Part shown: one piece after another, positions 1-9,872 of the stretch | Position numbering within the stretch: the stretch's first letter is position 1 | Layout: each line of letters starts with the position of its first letter | Source of the DNA: Paenibacillus_AR sp051594765 | GTDB taxonomy: Bacteria > Bacillota > Bacilli > Paenibacillales > NBRC-103111 | Reading direction: 5' to 3' | DNA length: 64,000 nucleotides | NCBI RefSeq assembly: GCF_051594765.1 | Contig: NZ_JBPPGJ010000005.1 | Coordinates: forward strand, 124,001 to 188,000 | Program-made: the position numbers and the translations under genes | Notes under the pieces: generated by a model | The model's database searches: none | What the model was told of the DNA's origin: nothing | What the model saw: only the letters and a program-made list of their open reading frames with translations

Positions 1-1
1 G

Positions 2-574
2 GATCTCAGCGAAGAGGAAGCCATGCTGCTTATTCAGCTGATCGGCTTCCGCGACCGGGAGATGAAGGAATTCCCGACCATGGACGATCTGCGGAGCCGC
101 ATGAGTCTCTCCGGAGAGAAGGTGGCCGATACACTCCGCAAGCTCATGAAGGAAGGCTTCCTGGCCATTGACGAGGATGAAGATCCCATGACGGGAATCC
201 GCTATGAGAGATACAATCTGGACGGGCTGTGGCAGAAGCTGGGGGCCGTATGGGCGATGGAGAGCAAGCTCCAGGGTACCGCGAGCCGTGAGCCTGCCAA
301 AGCCGGCGTAGAGCCTAATCTCTACAGCCTCTTCGAGAAGGAATTCGCTCGGCCCTTAACCCCAATGGAGATGGAGACGATCACCGGTTGGCTGGACCAG
401 GACCGGTATCCGGATGAGCTCATTCTCATGGCCTTGAAGGAAGCCGTGTTCGCAGGCAAGATCCACTTCCGGTATATCGACCGGATCCTCCTCGAGTGGA
501 AGAGGAACAAGGTTTACACACCGGAGCAGGCGAAGGAGCATACCCAGCGGTTTCGCGGATCGCTCCGGGGTTAA
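2..574 (+). CDS. dnaD: DnaD-type primosomal protein, 5' end cut by window
   Basis: The frame is open from the first base, so the real start lies upstream; the first internal ATG is at 23. The visible part has the end of the DnaD N-terminal winged-helix region (LSEEEAMLLIQLIGF) and the C-terminal DnaD domain (FEKEFARPLTPMEMETI ... WLDQD ... RYIDRILLEW). DnaD helps load the replicative helicase during replication initiation and restart in Firmicutes. In Bacillus dnaD is usually followed by nth; here the next gene points the other way and nth lies about 15 kb downstream. Ends at a strong bidirectional terminator. Confidence 0.9.
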   Translation, partial: DLSEEEAMLLIQLIGFRDREMKEFPTMDDLRSRMSLSGEKVADTLRKLMKEGFLAIDEDEDPMTGIRYERYNLDGLWQKLGAVWAMESKLQGTASREPAKAGVEPNLYSLFEKEFARPLTPMEMETITGWLDQDRYPDELILMALKEAVFAGKIHFRYIDRILLEWKRNKVYTPEQAKEHTQRFRGSLRG

Positions 575-583
575 CCTGCACAT

Positions 584-626
584 GAAAAATCCCCTGCCGT
601 CCATACGGACTGGCAGGGGATTTTTG
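584..626. terminator. Bidirectional intrinsic terminator between dnaD and the GGDEF gene
   Basis: Perfect 14-bp stem (AAAAATCCCCTGCC pairing with GGCAGGGGATTTTT) around an inner short stem, with A-run on one side and T-run on the other, so it can end transcription from both convergent genes. Confidence 0.9.
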
Positions 627-631
627 TCGTC

Positions 632-1744
632 TTATGGCTGGCGTCCCTCGTGGAGGACGGTTTGATTTTTGCCGGACCGCTTGGCTGTATACAGGGCTTC
701 GTCCGCTCCCCGAAAGAGCCACTCCTTGCCGGAATGGGGGACATAAGCCTTCAAGCCGATACTGATGGTGACGTGGCGGCCTTGGAGCTCGGAATGGACC
801 GAATACTCAATCCGGTTGCGGATGATTTCGGAATAGGCGTAGGCCACATCGGTCGTTTTGTCGGTGAAGAGGATGGCGAATTCCTCGCCCCCATACCGGG
901 CTGCGAAATCGTCTGGCGAGACGATGGTCCGGATCGTCTGGGAAACGCTGCGCAGAATAAGATCTCCGACCCAATGGCCGTAAGTATCGTTCACCGTCTT
1001 GAAGTTGTCGATATCGAGAACAGCCAGGTGCAGACTCATGCCGTTCTGATCGCATTGGTCGATCAGCTTGTCCAAGTATTCGTGGAAGGTTTTATGATTA
1101 TACAGCTCGGTCAGGGCATCTGTCTTGGAGAGCTTGTCCATGAGAATGCTCTTGACCAACAGATCCTGCTGCTCCTGCATAGTCTCGATCAAATCCTGCT
1201 GCATCTCCGCTCCCCGCCCCATGATGCCGAAGGAGATGATCAATCCGGCCAGCATGAAGAACAGGGTGATCATAAATTCCAGGCCGTTCATCTGCATGTG
1301 GAGGGTCGGTTGGAGCTGATACAGGCCGAAGAACAGCAGCACATTGATTCCGAAGGAGAAGAGCAGCTTGCCCGGTTCGAAGTAAAACACGGAGACGATG
1401 ATTGGAACCAGAAAGAAAAACTGGACTCCATCCAGATCCGCATGGAAAAATACCATAATGCCGGCCAAGAGCGAACCCGCCCCGATCAGAAAGTAATGAT
1501 TGAAGCGCAGGTTCTTCCGGTTGGATGCCTCCGCCAAGAGGAGTACCGTCGCAAGACAAATCGTGGGAAGCAAGACGTGGTGGCGGACATAATCCCACAG
1601 CTGGAAAGAAGAGGTCACCGCCAAGCAATAGAGCATGCCGGCTACGGCTGTGATAAAGGCCAGCAGGGATACCCACCAGTAAGCGTTCAGCATCTTCCGG
1701 TTCCACTTGGACAAATTGACGCCGGGGGACATCCTGTGAGTCAT
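632..1744 (-). CDS. Membrane diguanylate cyclase (GGDEF domain)
   Basis: 370-aa protein starting at the ATG at 1744, preceded by GGAG; the longer open frame upstream lacks a ribosome site. About six hydrophobic membrane segments fill the first ~190 residues, followed by a GGDEF domain whose active-site loop is RYGGEEF (residues ~283-289). GGEEF is a functional form of the signature, so the enzyme probably makes cyclic di-GMP from two GTP. The inhibitory I-site RxxD expected just before the signature is not kept: the aligned residues are SPDD. The membrane part has no recognised sensor family, so the signal is unknown. Confidence 0.88.
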   Translation of the reverse strand: MTHRMSPGVNLSKWNRKMLNAYWWVSLLAFITAVAGMLYCLAVTSSFQLWDYVRHHVLLPTICLATVLLLAEASNRKNLRFNHYFLIGAGSLLAGIMVFFHADLDGVQFFFLVPIIVSVFYFEPGKLLFSFGINVLLFFGLYQLQPTLHMQMNGLEFMITLFFMLAGLIISFGIMGRGAEMQQDLIETMQEQQDLLVKSILMDKLSKTDALTELYNHKTFHEYLDKLIDQCDQNGMSLHLAVLDIDNFKTVNDTYGHWVGDLILRSVSQTIRTIVSPDDFAARYGGEEFAILFTDKTTDVAYAYSEIIRNRIEYSVHSELQGRHVTISIGLKAYVPHSGKEWLFRGADEALYTAKRSGKNQTVLHEGRQP

Positions 1745-1837
1745 ATCCTCAGCTCCAATACGAAGATTGAAGTAAATTATAACATAAGAATCTGTATAAA
1801 GTGTAGTTTGCTGTAGGGAGTATGTAATATAATGTCG

Positions 1838-1878
1838 AAAAAAAGAACAACCGCAGGCGTCTCCGCATGCGGCTGTTC
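1838..1878 (-). terminator. Intrinsic terminator of the pro operon
   Basis: On the minus strand GAACAGCCGCA pairs with TGCGGTTGTTC (one G-U), followed directly by seven T. Lies downstream of proC. Confidence 0.85.
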
Positions 1879-1911
1879 GCAATTTCTTCACTATTGCCGG
1901 CCGAAGAATTC

Positions 1912-2763
1912 TCAGCCTTGAACGTCCTTGCTGATCTGGGCTCCGATCTCGGCCGCCCGTTCGACACAGCGCTTCACGCCTGCGCCGATGGCGTCAGAGA
2001 AGCCCAGCCGGTCGAAGGTCTCGATGGCCGCTTGGGTCGTCCCATTGGGGGACGTAACCTTGCGGCGCAGCTCCGACGGTGCCTCCTGGGTGGTCTTCAC
2101 CATGGCGGCCGCTCCCAATACCGTCTGGACGGTCAGCTGACGGGCCAGCTCTTCGTCCATGCCGCCTTCCACTCCGGCTGCGATCATGGCTTCCATAAAG
2201 TAATAGACGTAGGCAGGACCGCTGCCGGACAGGCCATTGACCATGTTCATCTGGGACTCCGGCACCACGATCACTTCTCCAACGGCGCCGAACAAGGAGA
2301 CGGCCGTTTTCCGAAGCTCGGGGGATACGTTAGACGTAAAGCAGAGTCCGGTGGCTCCCATTCCGATGGTGGAGGAGGTGTTGGGCATGGTGCGGACCGC
2401 AGGCATTCCTTCGGGAACGAGCATGGCGATGGTATCGAGCGAGAGTCCGGCGACGACGGAGATCAGAAGCTGATCCGGACGCAGGAAGCCGCTAAATTCG
2501 GAGAAGGCTTGGCGGACATCCTTCGGCTTCATGGCTACGACGACGATGTCGGCCTTGCGGATGAAGGCCTCTTTGTCATCCGGCTCGAATGCGCAGTGTA
2601 TGCCGTAGCGGTTGCGCAGCGACTCCATCTGCTCCCGGTTGCTCCGATTCATGGCGTAGATGCGGCCGGGCTCGGCAATGTTCTGTTGGATCAGACCGCG
2701 GATGATGGCTTCGGCCATGGAGCCGGCGCCGATAAATGCGATTGAAGGGCCGTTGGTCGGCAT
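1912..2763 (-). CDS. proC: Pyrroline-5-carboxylate reductase
   Basis: 283-aa cytosolic enzyme that reduces pyrroline-5-carboxylate to proline with NAD(P)H, the last step of proline synthesis. The N-terminal Rossmann dinucleotide-binding motif is FIGAGSMAEAIIRG (residues ~9-22). The C-terminal P5CR dimerisation domain contains the family signature around GSGPAYVYYFMEAMI and the SPNGTTQAA stretch. It is the third gene of the minus-strand unit proB-proA-proC, 38 nt after proA, and so should be under the proB T-box leader. Length is normal for ProC. Confidence 0.95.
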   Translation of the reverse strand: MPTNGPSIAFIGAGSMAEAIIRGLIQQNIAEPGRIYAMNRSNREQMESLRNRYGIHCAFEPDDKEAFIRKADIVVVAMKPKDVRQAFSEFSGFLRPDQLLISVVAGLSLDTIAMLVPEGMPAVRTMPNTSSTIGMGATGLCFTSNVSPELRKTAVSLFGAVGEVIVVPESQMNMVNGLSGSGPAYVYYFMEAMIAAGVEGGMDEELARQLTVQTVLGAAAMVKTTQEAPSELRRKVTSPNGTTQAAIETFDRLGFSDAIGAGVKRCVERAAEIGAQISKDVQG

Positions 2764-2801
2764 GCTGGAATCCCTCGTTCCTCTTGTTTATGATGGCGGG
2801 A

Positions 2802-4049
2802 TTACTCCCGTACTTGACCGTTCCCGTAGATCATGAACTTCGTGGAGGTTAGGGCGGGTAATCCCATAGGACCCCGGGCATGCAGCTTCTGGGTGCTGAT
2901 GCCGATCTCCGCGCCGTATCCGAATTCGAAGCCGTCGGTAAAACGGGTGGAAGCATTGTGGAAGACGGCTGCCGCATCCACCTCCTGCAGGAACCGGGCG
3001 GCGTGCTCGCTCTTCTCCGTGACGATGCACTCCGAGTGCATGGTGCTGAAGCGGCGGATATGGGCCAGCGCCTCGTCCAGATCCTCAACAACCTTCACAT
3101 TCAGAATGTAATCGTTGTACTCGGTGGAGTAGTCCTCTTCCGTGGCTTCCGCCATTTCCCCGGCGATCCGGATGGACTTGGCGCAGCCTCGGAGCTCTAC
3201 GCCCAAGGCGCGGAAGGTCTGGGCAATGCCGGGCAGGTATGCTTCCGCGAATTCCTCGTGGACGAGCAGCGTCTCCATGGAGTTGCAGACGGAGGGCCGC
3301 TGGACCTTGGCGTTCACGGCGATGTTCAACGCCTTCTCCGGGTCGGCCGTCTCGTCCAGGAAGGTGTGGCAGACGCCAGCTCCGGTCTCGATGACGGGGA
3401 CCGTCGCGTTCTGGACGACCGTCTGGATCAGCATCCGGCCGCCTCTCGGGATGACCACATCCAGCAGGCCGTTCAGACGGAGCATCTCATCCACGGAGGA
3501 ACGGTCACTGCTGGTGACCAGCTGCAGCGCGTCGGGTGGGACGGCGGTTTGGGAGAGGGCTTGTTGAAGGACCTCGATGATCTTCTTGTTGGACGACAGG
3601 GCGTCGGAGCCGCCCCGGAGAAGCACGGCGTTGCCCGACTTCAGGCACAGTCCTGCCGCATCCACCGTCACATTGGGCCGTGCTTCGTAGATGATGCCGA
3701 TCAAGCCCAGCGGCACCCGAAGCTTGCGGATCATAAGCCCGTTGGGGCGTTCGGCTTCCTCCAGCACGTCGCCGATGGGGTCGGGAAGCTCCACGATCTG
3801 CATCAGACCTTCGGCAATGCCGGCAATCCGGGCTTCCGTCAAGGTCAGACGGTCCAGGAGAGATTCCGAGATACCGCTCTGGCGGCCGCGGACCAGGTCT
3901 TCCTCGTTGGCCTTGATGATGGCGGCCTGCTCCTTCACCAAGGCATCGGCCATAGCCTTCAAGGCATCATTTTTTTGTCGTGTGGTAAGCTTCGCCATCT
4001 TGATGGAAGCTTCTTTGGCGAGAATGGCTTTGTTGATGACTTCACTCAT
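2802..4049 (-). CDS. proA: Gamma-glutamyl phosphate reductase
   Basis: 415-aa aldehyde-dehydrogenase-superfamily enzyme that reduces gamma-glutamyl phosphate to glutamate semialdehyde with NADPH. Visible ProA features are the IYEARPNVTVDAAGLCLKSGN segment, the conserved VIETGAGVCHTFLD, the catalytic cysteine region QRPSVCNSMETLL, and the C-terminal GPMGLPALTSTKF. It starts 15 nt after the proB stop codon, consistent with co-transcription and perhaps coupled translation; ProA and ProB work together because the phosphate intermediate is labile. Followed by proC. Confidence 0.96.
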   Translation of the reverse strand: MSEVINKAILAKEASIKMAKLTTRQKNDALKAMADALVKEQAAIIKANEEDLVRGRQSGISESLLDRLTLTEARIAGIAEGLMQIVELPDPIGDVLEEAERPNGLMIRKLRVPLGLIGIIYEARPNVTVDAAGLCLKSGNAVLLRGGSDALSSNKKIIEVLQQALSQTAVPPDALQLVTSSDRSSVDEMLRLNGLLDVVIPRGGRMLIQTVVQNATVPVIETGAGVCHTFLDETADPEKALNIAVNAKVQRPSVCNSMETLLVHEEFAEAYLPGIAQTFRALGVELRGCAKSIRIAGEMAEATEEDYSTEYNDYILNVKVVEDLDEALAHIRRFSTMHSECIVTEKSEHAARFLQEVDAAAVFHNASTRFTDGFEFGYGAEIGISTQKLHARGPMGLPALTSTKFMIYGNGQVRE

Positions 4050-4064
4050 GGTTTTTTGGCCTCC

Positions 4065-5165
4065 TTAATCTTTTAACGATACCCACTCGTCCCGGTGGAT
4101 GACCTCGATCCGGTGGACCTCCACACGCTTCTGGACCTCCTCGGTGGTCAGTCCGGCGACCGCTTGGAGCTGCCAGGACGCATAATTGATGATGCCGCGC
4201 CCGATGACGGCGCCTTCTGCATTGGCCACCTCCACCACATCCCCGGGGTGGAAATCTCCGTTCAGCCCCGTAACACCTGCCGGAAGCAGGCTCTTGCCGC
4301 CGGACAGCAGCGCCCGTTCGGCGCCTTGGTCTACGGTGACTGTTCCGTGGGAGTAGGAGTGGAAGCCCACCCATTGCTTCTTCATCGGCAGATTGTGGAG
4401 GCTGGTGCTGAAGTAGGTGCCCTTGCCGTTCTCATCCACGGCCAGCTGCAGATCTCCGGGCTCGGTGACCCGGCCGATGAAGACGGGGACCCCGCCGCGG
4501 GTGGCGATCCGGGCGGCTTCGATCTTGGAGCGCATGCCGCCGGTGCCGACGGAGCTCCCCGCGCCGCCGGCGAATTGGAAGAGCTCGTCGCCGATATGGT
4601 CCACCCGGTCGATCCGGACGGCGTCCGCGTTCTTGCGCGGGTCGTCCGTATAGAGGCCGTCCATGTCGGTGATGATGGCGAGCTTGTGAGCCTTGACCAG
4701 ATTGGCCACCAGGGCGGACAGCGTGTCGTTGTCCCCGAACTTCAGCTCATCGACAGACACCGTGTCGTTCTCGTTGATGACCGGCATGACGCCCCGATGG
4801 AGCAGCTCTTCCAAGGTGTTCACCGCATTGAGCCCCCGCTTGCGGTTGGAAAAGTCGGAGCGGGTCAGGAGGATCTGGGCTGCGGGAATCCCGTTCTCCT
4901 GGAAGGCTTCGTTGTAGGCCTGCATCAACAGGGCTTGCCCGACAGCGGCGGAGGCCTGCTTCTCATGCAGGGCCTTCGGCCGGGCGGCGTAGCCGATAGA
5001 GGTGAAGCCCGCGGCGACGGCACCTGACGTGACGAGCAGCACCTGGTTGCCGGCCGATTGAAGCTTGGTCAGCTCTCCGGCGAAGAAGCGGACCTTCTCG
5101 CGGTTCAGGCCTCCTTCGGATGAGGTCAGGGAGCTGCTGCCGATTTTGACGACGATTCGGGACAT
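4065..5165 (-). CDS. proB: Glutamate 5-kinase with PUA domain
   Basis: 366-aa enzyme that phosphorylates glutamate to gamma-glutamyl phosphate, the first committed step of proline synthesis. Start chosen at the ATG at 5165 (MSRIVVKIGSSSL) with AGGAG 13 nt upstream; the open frame continues upstream only through the RNA leader. The amino-acid-kinase domain carries VVKIGSSSL, the SGAVAAG loop, NENDTVS and FGDNDTLSALVA. The last ~75 residues form a PUA domain as in long ProB proteins. First gene of proBAC, directly behind a T-box leader. Confidence 0.96.
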   Translation of the reverse strand: MSRIVVKIGSSSLTSSEGGLNREKVRFFAGELTKLQSAGNQVLLVTSGAVAAGFTSIGYAARPKALHEKQASAAVGQALLMQAYNEAFQENGIPAAQILLTRSDFSNRKRGLNAVNTLEELLHRGVMPVINENDTVSVDELKFGDNDTLSALVANLVKAHKLAIITDMDGLYTDDPRKNADAVRIDRVDHIGDELFQFAGGAGSSVGTGGMRSKIEAARIATRGGVPVFIGRVTEPGDLQLAVDENGKGTYFSTSLHNLPMKKQWVGFHSYSHGTVTVDQGAERALLSGGKSLLPAGVTGLNGDFHPGDVVEVANAEGAVIGRGIINYASWQLQAVAGLTTEEVQKRVEVHRIEVIHRDEWVSLKD

Positions 5166-5459
5166 GGTTTCGATCACACTCCTGCATAGGTACATGGAAC
5201 GTATGGAAGACTCGGGTAACAAAAAAAGCCTTCGTCCTCCGAATAAGGACGAAAGCTCTGACTTCCGCGGTACCACCTTGATTGGCACGCATGAAGCATG
5301 CCCTCTTGATCCCTGATAACGGCAGGGGCCGTTCAACTCGTCGTTGACCGTTCGGGGGCGGGTTCCGCGGATGCGCCGGCAAGCTCTTCCAGCCAATGGA
5401 GCCTGCTCTCTGACGGCGGGGAATCCAGCGTACTGTTCCCGTCATTACGTTGATTTGTG
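5166..5459 (-). promoter_or_regulatory. T-box leader of proBAC, probably proline-tRNA responsive
   Basis: On the minus strand the leader contains the T-box core AAGGTGGTACCGCGG (5265-5279) followed by a terminator hairpin and a T-run (5221-5258). Upstream are Stem-I hallmarks: AGTA, an AGAGAGC element and a distal stem-loop. A GAAC precedes the triplet CCG (minus strand, 5361-5359), which fits the usual position of the specifier codon and would read proline. Known T-boxes read uncharged tRNA and allow readthrough into the genes. The T-box itself is near certain; the exact specifier is inferred by eye. Confidence 0.93.
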
Positions 5460-5465
5460 ATATTA

Positions 5466-5494
5466 AAGATACCACTCCCATGAAGCTTTGTAAA
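5466..5494 (-). promoter_or_regulatory. Sigma-A type promoter of proBAC
   Basis: Minus-strand TTTACA (5489-5494) and TATCTT (5466-5471) separated by 17 bp, just upstream of the T-box leader. Confidence 0.6.
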
Positions 5495-5546
5495 GATCAT
5501 CCGTCCTATGGCCCGGCTAGTCCCGCTCATATCGCATGACGTATCG

Positions 5547-5609
5547 GGTCTTAAGACCGGATATTGGCAGAGCAGTCGGATTGCCGGTCCGGCGCGGTTG
5601 TTTTATGAT
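5547..5609 (+). promoter_or_regulatory. Promoter of the nitrilase-family gene with an upstream palindrome
   Basis: TTGCCG (5581-5586), 17-bp spacer, TATGAT (5604-5609). A perfect 12-bp palindrome GGTCTTAAGACC lies at 5547-5558, about 22 bp upstream of the -35, a possible operator. Confidence 0.55.
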
Positions 5610-5654
5610 GAAGGGACAACGAATGACAGGACAGAACGAGAGGAGGAGCTTGCG

Positions 5655-6470
5655 ATGGAGGAACGGAAGGAAACGCTGCGTCTCTCCCTTCTGCAGATGG
5701 ACATCCGGGCGGGAGATCCGGACACTAATTACCGCAGGCTGGAGGAGCTGCTGGAGGAGACGGCGGTCGGGCCTGAGAAGCCGGACCTGGTGATCTTCCC
5801 GGAGCTGTGGAATACCGGTTATGCGCTGGAGGAGATCGGCCGGCTGGCGGACCCGGACGGGGAACGGACCAAGGCCGTGATCGGCGCCTTCTGCAGGCGG
5901 CACGGGATTATGGCCGCAGCGGGGTCCATCGCGGAGAAGACGGAGGAAGGCGTGCGGAATACGCTCCTCTTCTTCAATCGGATGGGCGAGGTGACGGCCG
6001 ACTATGCCAAAATCCACCTCTTCCGCCTGATGGACGAAGAGAAGGCCTTGGTGCCGGGGAACCGGACGGGGCTCGCGGAGCTGGACGGCGGTGTGAAGGC
6101 TGGCGCCCTGATCTGCTACGACATCCGGTTCCCGGAGCTGGCCCGCAGCTTGGCGCTGTCCGGGGCCAAGCTCCTGATCGTGCCGGCGGAATGGCCCAAG
6201 CCCCGGCTTCATCATTGGCGCACGCTGCTTCAAGCCCGCGCCATCGAGAACCAGCTGTACGTGGCGGCCTGCAACCGTGTGGGCGCAAGCGGCGGCACCG
6301 AGTTCTTCGGCCACTCCATGATCATTGATCCATGGGGAGAGGTTCTGGCCGAAGGCGGGGAGGAGGAGGCGGTGGTCACGGCGGAGATCCGTCCGGCTCT
6401 GGTAGATGAGGTCCGAAGCCGGATCCCGGTGTTCGAGGACCGCCGCCCCGGCTTGTACCGGCTGGAGTGA
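5655..6470 (+). CDS. Carbon-nitrogen hydrolase (nitrilase superfamily, omega-amidase-like)
   Basis: 271-aa protein. Start chosen at 5655 because AGGAGGAG stands 6 nt upstream. The nitrilase catalytic triad is complete: Glu50 in FPELWNTGY, Lys119 in YAKIHLF and Cys154 in ICYDIRFPE. The sequence most resembles the Nit2/YafV/MtnU branch, whose members hydrolyse omega-amides such as 2-oxoglutaramate or its methionine-salvage analogue; that substrate is an inference. It stands alone, divergent from proBAC, with its own promoter. No methionine-salvage gene is visible next to it. Confidence 0.88.
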   Translation: MEERKETLRLSLLQMDIRAGDPDTNYRRLEELLEETAVGPEKPDLVIFPELWNTGYALEEIGRLADPDGERTKAVIGAFCRRHGIMAAAGSIAEKTEEGVRNTLLFFNRMGEVTADYAKIHLFRLMDEEKALVPGNRTGLAELDGGVKAGALICYDIRFPELARSLALSGAKLLIVPAEWPKPRLHHWRTLLQARAIENQLYVAACNRVGASGGTEFFGHSMIIDPWGEVLAEGGEEEAVVTAEIRPALVDEVRSRIPVFEDRRPGLYRLE

Positions 6471-6537
6471 TACCGCGAGACGGCACATCTCCCGCAGGGG
6501 CTGAGGATGAAGGGCGGCGTATGATGCACCGGCACTG

Positions 6538-7452
6538 TCACTCTTCAGCCATGGCCTCCCGCAGCACGTCCATAAAGGCCGCGGCGGCCTTGGACATGTA
6601 TCGGCCCTTCCGGTGGGCCGCCACCAGCATCCGCGACGGCCGCTCCTTCAGCGGCAGATAGACAGGGCGGAAGGTGTTGCCGTGCCCCATGGCGATCATA
6701 TGGGGAACGAAGGAGATGCCCATGCCCGCCGCGACCAGCGCCTGTACCGTCTCGATATTGCTGCTCTCGAACACGATGCGGGGCTCGAAGCCGTGGGCCT
6801 CGCACAGCTCCAGGGCGATCTGGCGGAAGCCCTGCCCTCTTTTGAGCACGATGAAGGGCTCTTCGCGCAGCACCTCAATGGACACTTCACCTGGAGTGCC
6901 GTCGCTGCCGTCATGGGCGGCTTCGGCAAGAGGATGCTGAGGAGGGACGGCCAGCACGATCTCCTCCTCCAGCAGGCTGTCATAGGTCAAATTCGGGTCC
7001 ATGAGCGGAAGGGTGAGCAGGCTGATGTCCGTTTGTCCGGCGGCGGTTAGATGCTCCAGCACCTGGGTTGTGTCCTCGATCAGATGGATCTCGATGCCGG
7101 GGTAGCGGCTGTGGAACAGGGGGAGAACCCTCGGCAGCACGTGGGAGCCGGTGATGGGGAGGGAGCCGACGATCAGCTTGCCCTTCTTCATCTCGGAGAT
7201 GTCCTCCATCTCCTTGGTCAGCTGGCCGACCATGTCCAGGATGGACCGGGCCTTCTGCATGAAGGCCGCACCGGCATGGGTCAGCTCCACGGAATTCGTA
7301 TTCCGCTGGAACAGAAGGACTCCCAGCTCCTTCTCCAGCTTGGACAGCTGCTGGCTTAACGAGGGCTGGGCTATATGAAGCTTCTCGGCGGCGCGGGAGA
7401 AATTCTTCTCCGCCGCGATCTGCAAGGCGTATTGAAGCTGGCGAAGCTCCAT
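6538..7452 (-). CDS. LysR-family transcriptional regulator divergent from leuCD
   Basis: 304 aa. The N-terminal LysR helix-turn-helix (ELRQLQYALQIAAEKNFSRAA ... PSLSQQLSKLEKELGVLLFQR) is followed by a two-lobed effector-binding domain. It faces leuC across a 165-bp gap that holds several TATAG-type elements and a dyad, the usual LysR layout, so regulation of leuCD and of itself is the simplest inference. The effector is unknown; a leucine-pathway intermediate is plausible. Length and architecture are standard for the family. Confidence 0.92.
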   Translation of the reverse strand: MELRQLQYALQIAAEKNFSRAAEKLHIAQPSLSQQLSKLEKELGVLLFQRNTNSVELTHAGAAFMQKARSILDMVGQLTKEMEDISEMKKGKLIVGSLPITGSHVLPRVLPLFHSRYPGIEIHLIEDTTQVLEHLTAAGQTDISLLTLPLMDPNLTYDSLLEEEIVLAVPPQHPLAEAAHDGSDGTPGEVSIEVLREEPFIVLKRGQGFRQIALELCEAHGFEPRIVFESSNIETVQALVAAGMGISFVPHMIAMGHGNTFRPVYLPLKERPSRMLVAAHRKGRYMSKAAAAFMDVLREAMAEE

Positions 7453-7469
7453 GATCGGTCAGGGCCCCT

Positions 7470-7561
7470 TTATAGTCGGATGGAAACAACATTCTATAGA
7501 CGTTACCTATAACTTTTATAGATATTATATCTTGGAACAATGAATAAAGAAATGTTAACAT
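7470..7561. promoter_or_regulatory. Divergent LysR/leuC control region
   Basis: The gap carries repeated TATAG-like blocks (near 7470, 7494, 7507 and 7516), of which CTATAA-CTT-TTATAG (7507-7521) is a perfect-arm dyad with T-N11-A character. A weak leuC promoter candidate is TTGGAA (7532-7537) with TAACAT at 7556-7561. Confidence 0.5.
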
Positions 7562-7617
7562 GAACCCATAAGAAAAAAATGCAAGACGCACGCACGATAT
7601 TGAAGAGGTGATCGAGA

Positions 7618-9024
<1,407 letters not shown>

Positions 9025-9095
9025 ACCGAACGTTATTGGCCACGGCCTTCATCCATTCCGAATCGAATTCGCCAGCGTGAAAGGAGTTTTTACCC

Positions 9096-9704
9096 ATGGA
9101 AGCTTTCAAATCCCATACCGGTCTTGTGGCTCCGGTGGACCGCGTGAACGTGGATACCGACGCCATCATCCCCAAGCAGTTCCTGAAGCGGATCGAGCGA
9201 ACCGGCTTCGGCCAGTTCCTCTTCTTCGAATGGCGCTACACCCAGAGCGGAGAAATCATCAAGGACTTCTCCCTGAACCAGCCCCGCTACGAGGGCGCAT
9301 CCGTCCTGATCTCCCGCGCCAACTTCGGCTGCGGCTCCTCCCGCGAGCACGCGCCTTGGGCGATTCTGGACTACGGATTCAAGGTGGTTATCGCCCCGTC
9401 CTATGCGGACATCTTCTACAATAACTGCTTCAAGAACGGCATCCTGCCGATTAAGCTGACCGAAGAGCAGGTGGAAGAGCTGTTCCAGCGCACCACCGGC
9501 AGCGAGGGCTATAAGCTGACGGTTGACCTGGAGAACAAGGTGATTAAGGATGAGCAGGGACTGTCCATCGCCTTCGATCTGGATGAGCACCGCCGCCAGT
9601 TCCTCCTGCAGGGCCTGGACGATATCGGTCTGACTCTGCAGCATGAGGACAAAATCTCTGCCTACGAGGCCGCTCATGTCGCCCGTCTTGGCGCACGCCC
9701 GTAA
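9096..9704 (+). CDS. leuD: 3-isopropylmalate dehydratase small subunit
   Basis: 202-aa partner of LeuC forming the substrate-binding swivel domain. The family motif ANFGCGSSREHAPWAI (residues ~70-85) and the N-terminal DTDAIIPKQFLKRI are intact, and length is normal. An AAAGGAG ribosome site precedes the ATG. Transcribed with leuC and closed by a strong terminator. Confidence 0.97.
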   Translation: MEAFKSHTGLVAPVDRVNVDTDAIIPKQFLKRIERTGFGQFLFFEWRYTQSGEIIKDFSLNQPRYEGASVLISRANFGCGSSREHAPWAILDYGFKVVIAPSYADIFYNNCFKNGILPIKLTEEQVEELFQRTTGSEGYKLTVDLENKVIKDEQGLSIAFDLDEHRRQFLLQGLDDIGLTLQHEDKISAYEAAHVARLGARP

Positions 9705-9714
9705 TCCTGAATGA

Positions 9715-9747
9715 GACTCCCGCCCGTTATGGGCGGGAGTTTTTTTG
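9715..9747 (+). terminator. Intrinsic terminator of leuCD
   Basis: ACTCCCGCCC pairs with GGGCGGGAGT, loop GTTAT, followed by seven T. Confidence 0.95.
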
Positions 9748-9802
9748 CATTCGGACCAAGCCGGGGAAAGGTGGACAAATCAGAACAATAGCATAAAAAG
9801 GC

Positions 9803-9830
9803 TTGCGAACCGAAGGAATTCCGGTATAAT
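9803..9830 (+). promoter_or_regulatory. Sigma-A promoter of the LysE-type exporter
   Basis: TTGCGA (9803-9808), 16-bp spacer and a perfect TATAAT (9825-9830), about 43 bp before the start codon. Confidence 0.75.
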
Positions 9831-9872
9831 ACGTACCAATTTCCAAAAAGAGACAAGGAGCGGAGAAACAAT

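Noticed and set aside
650..1816. 388-aa open frame on the plus strand across the GGDEF gene
   Set aside because: It is a mirror frame of a clear GGDEF protein and has no ribosome site or recognisable domain.
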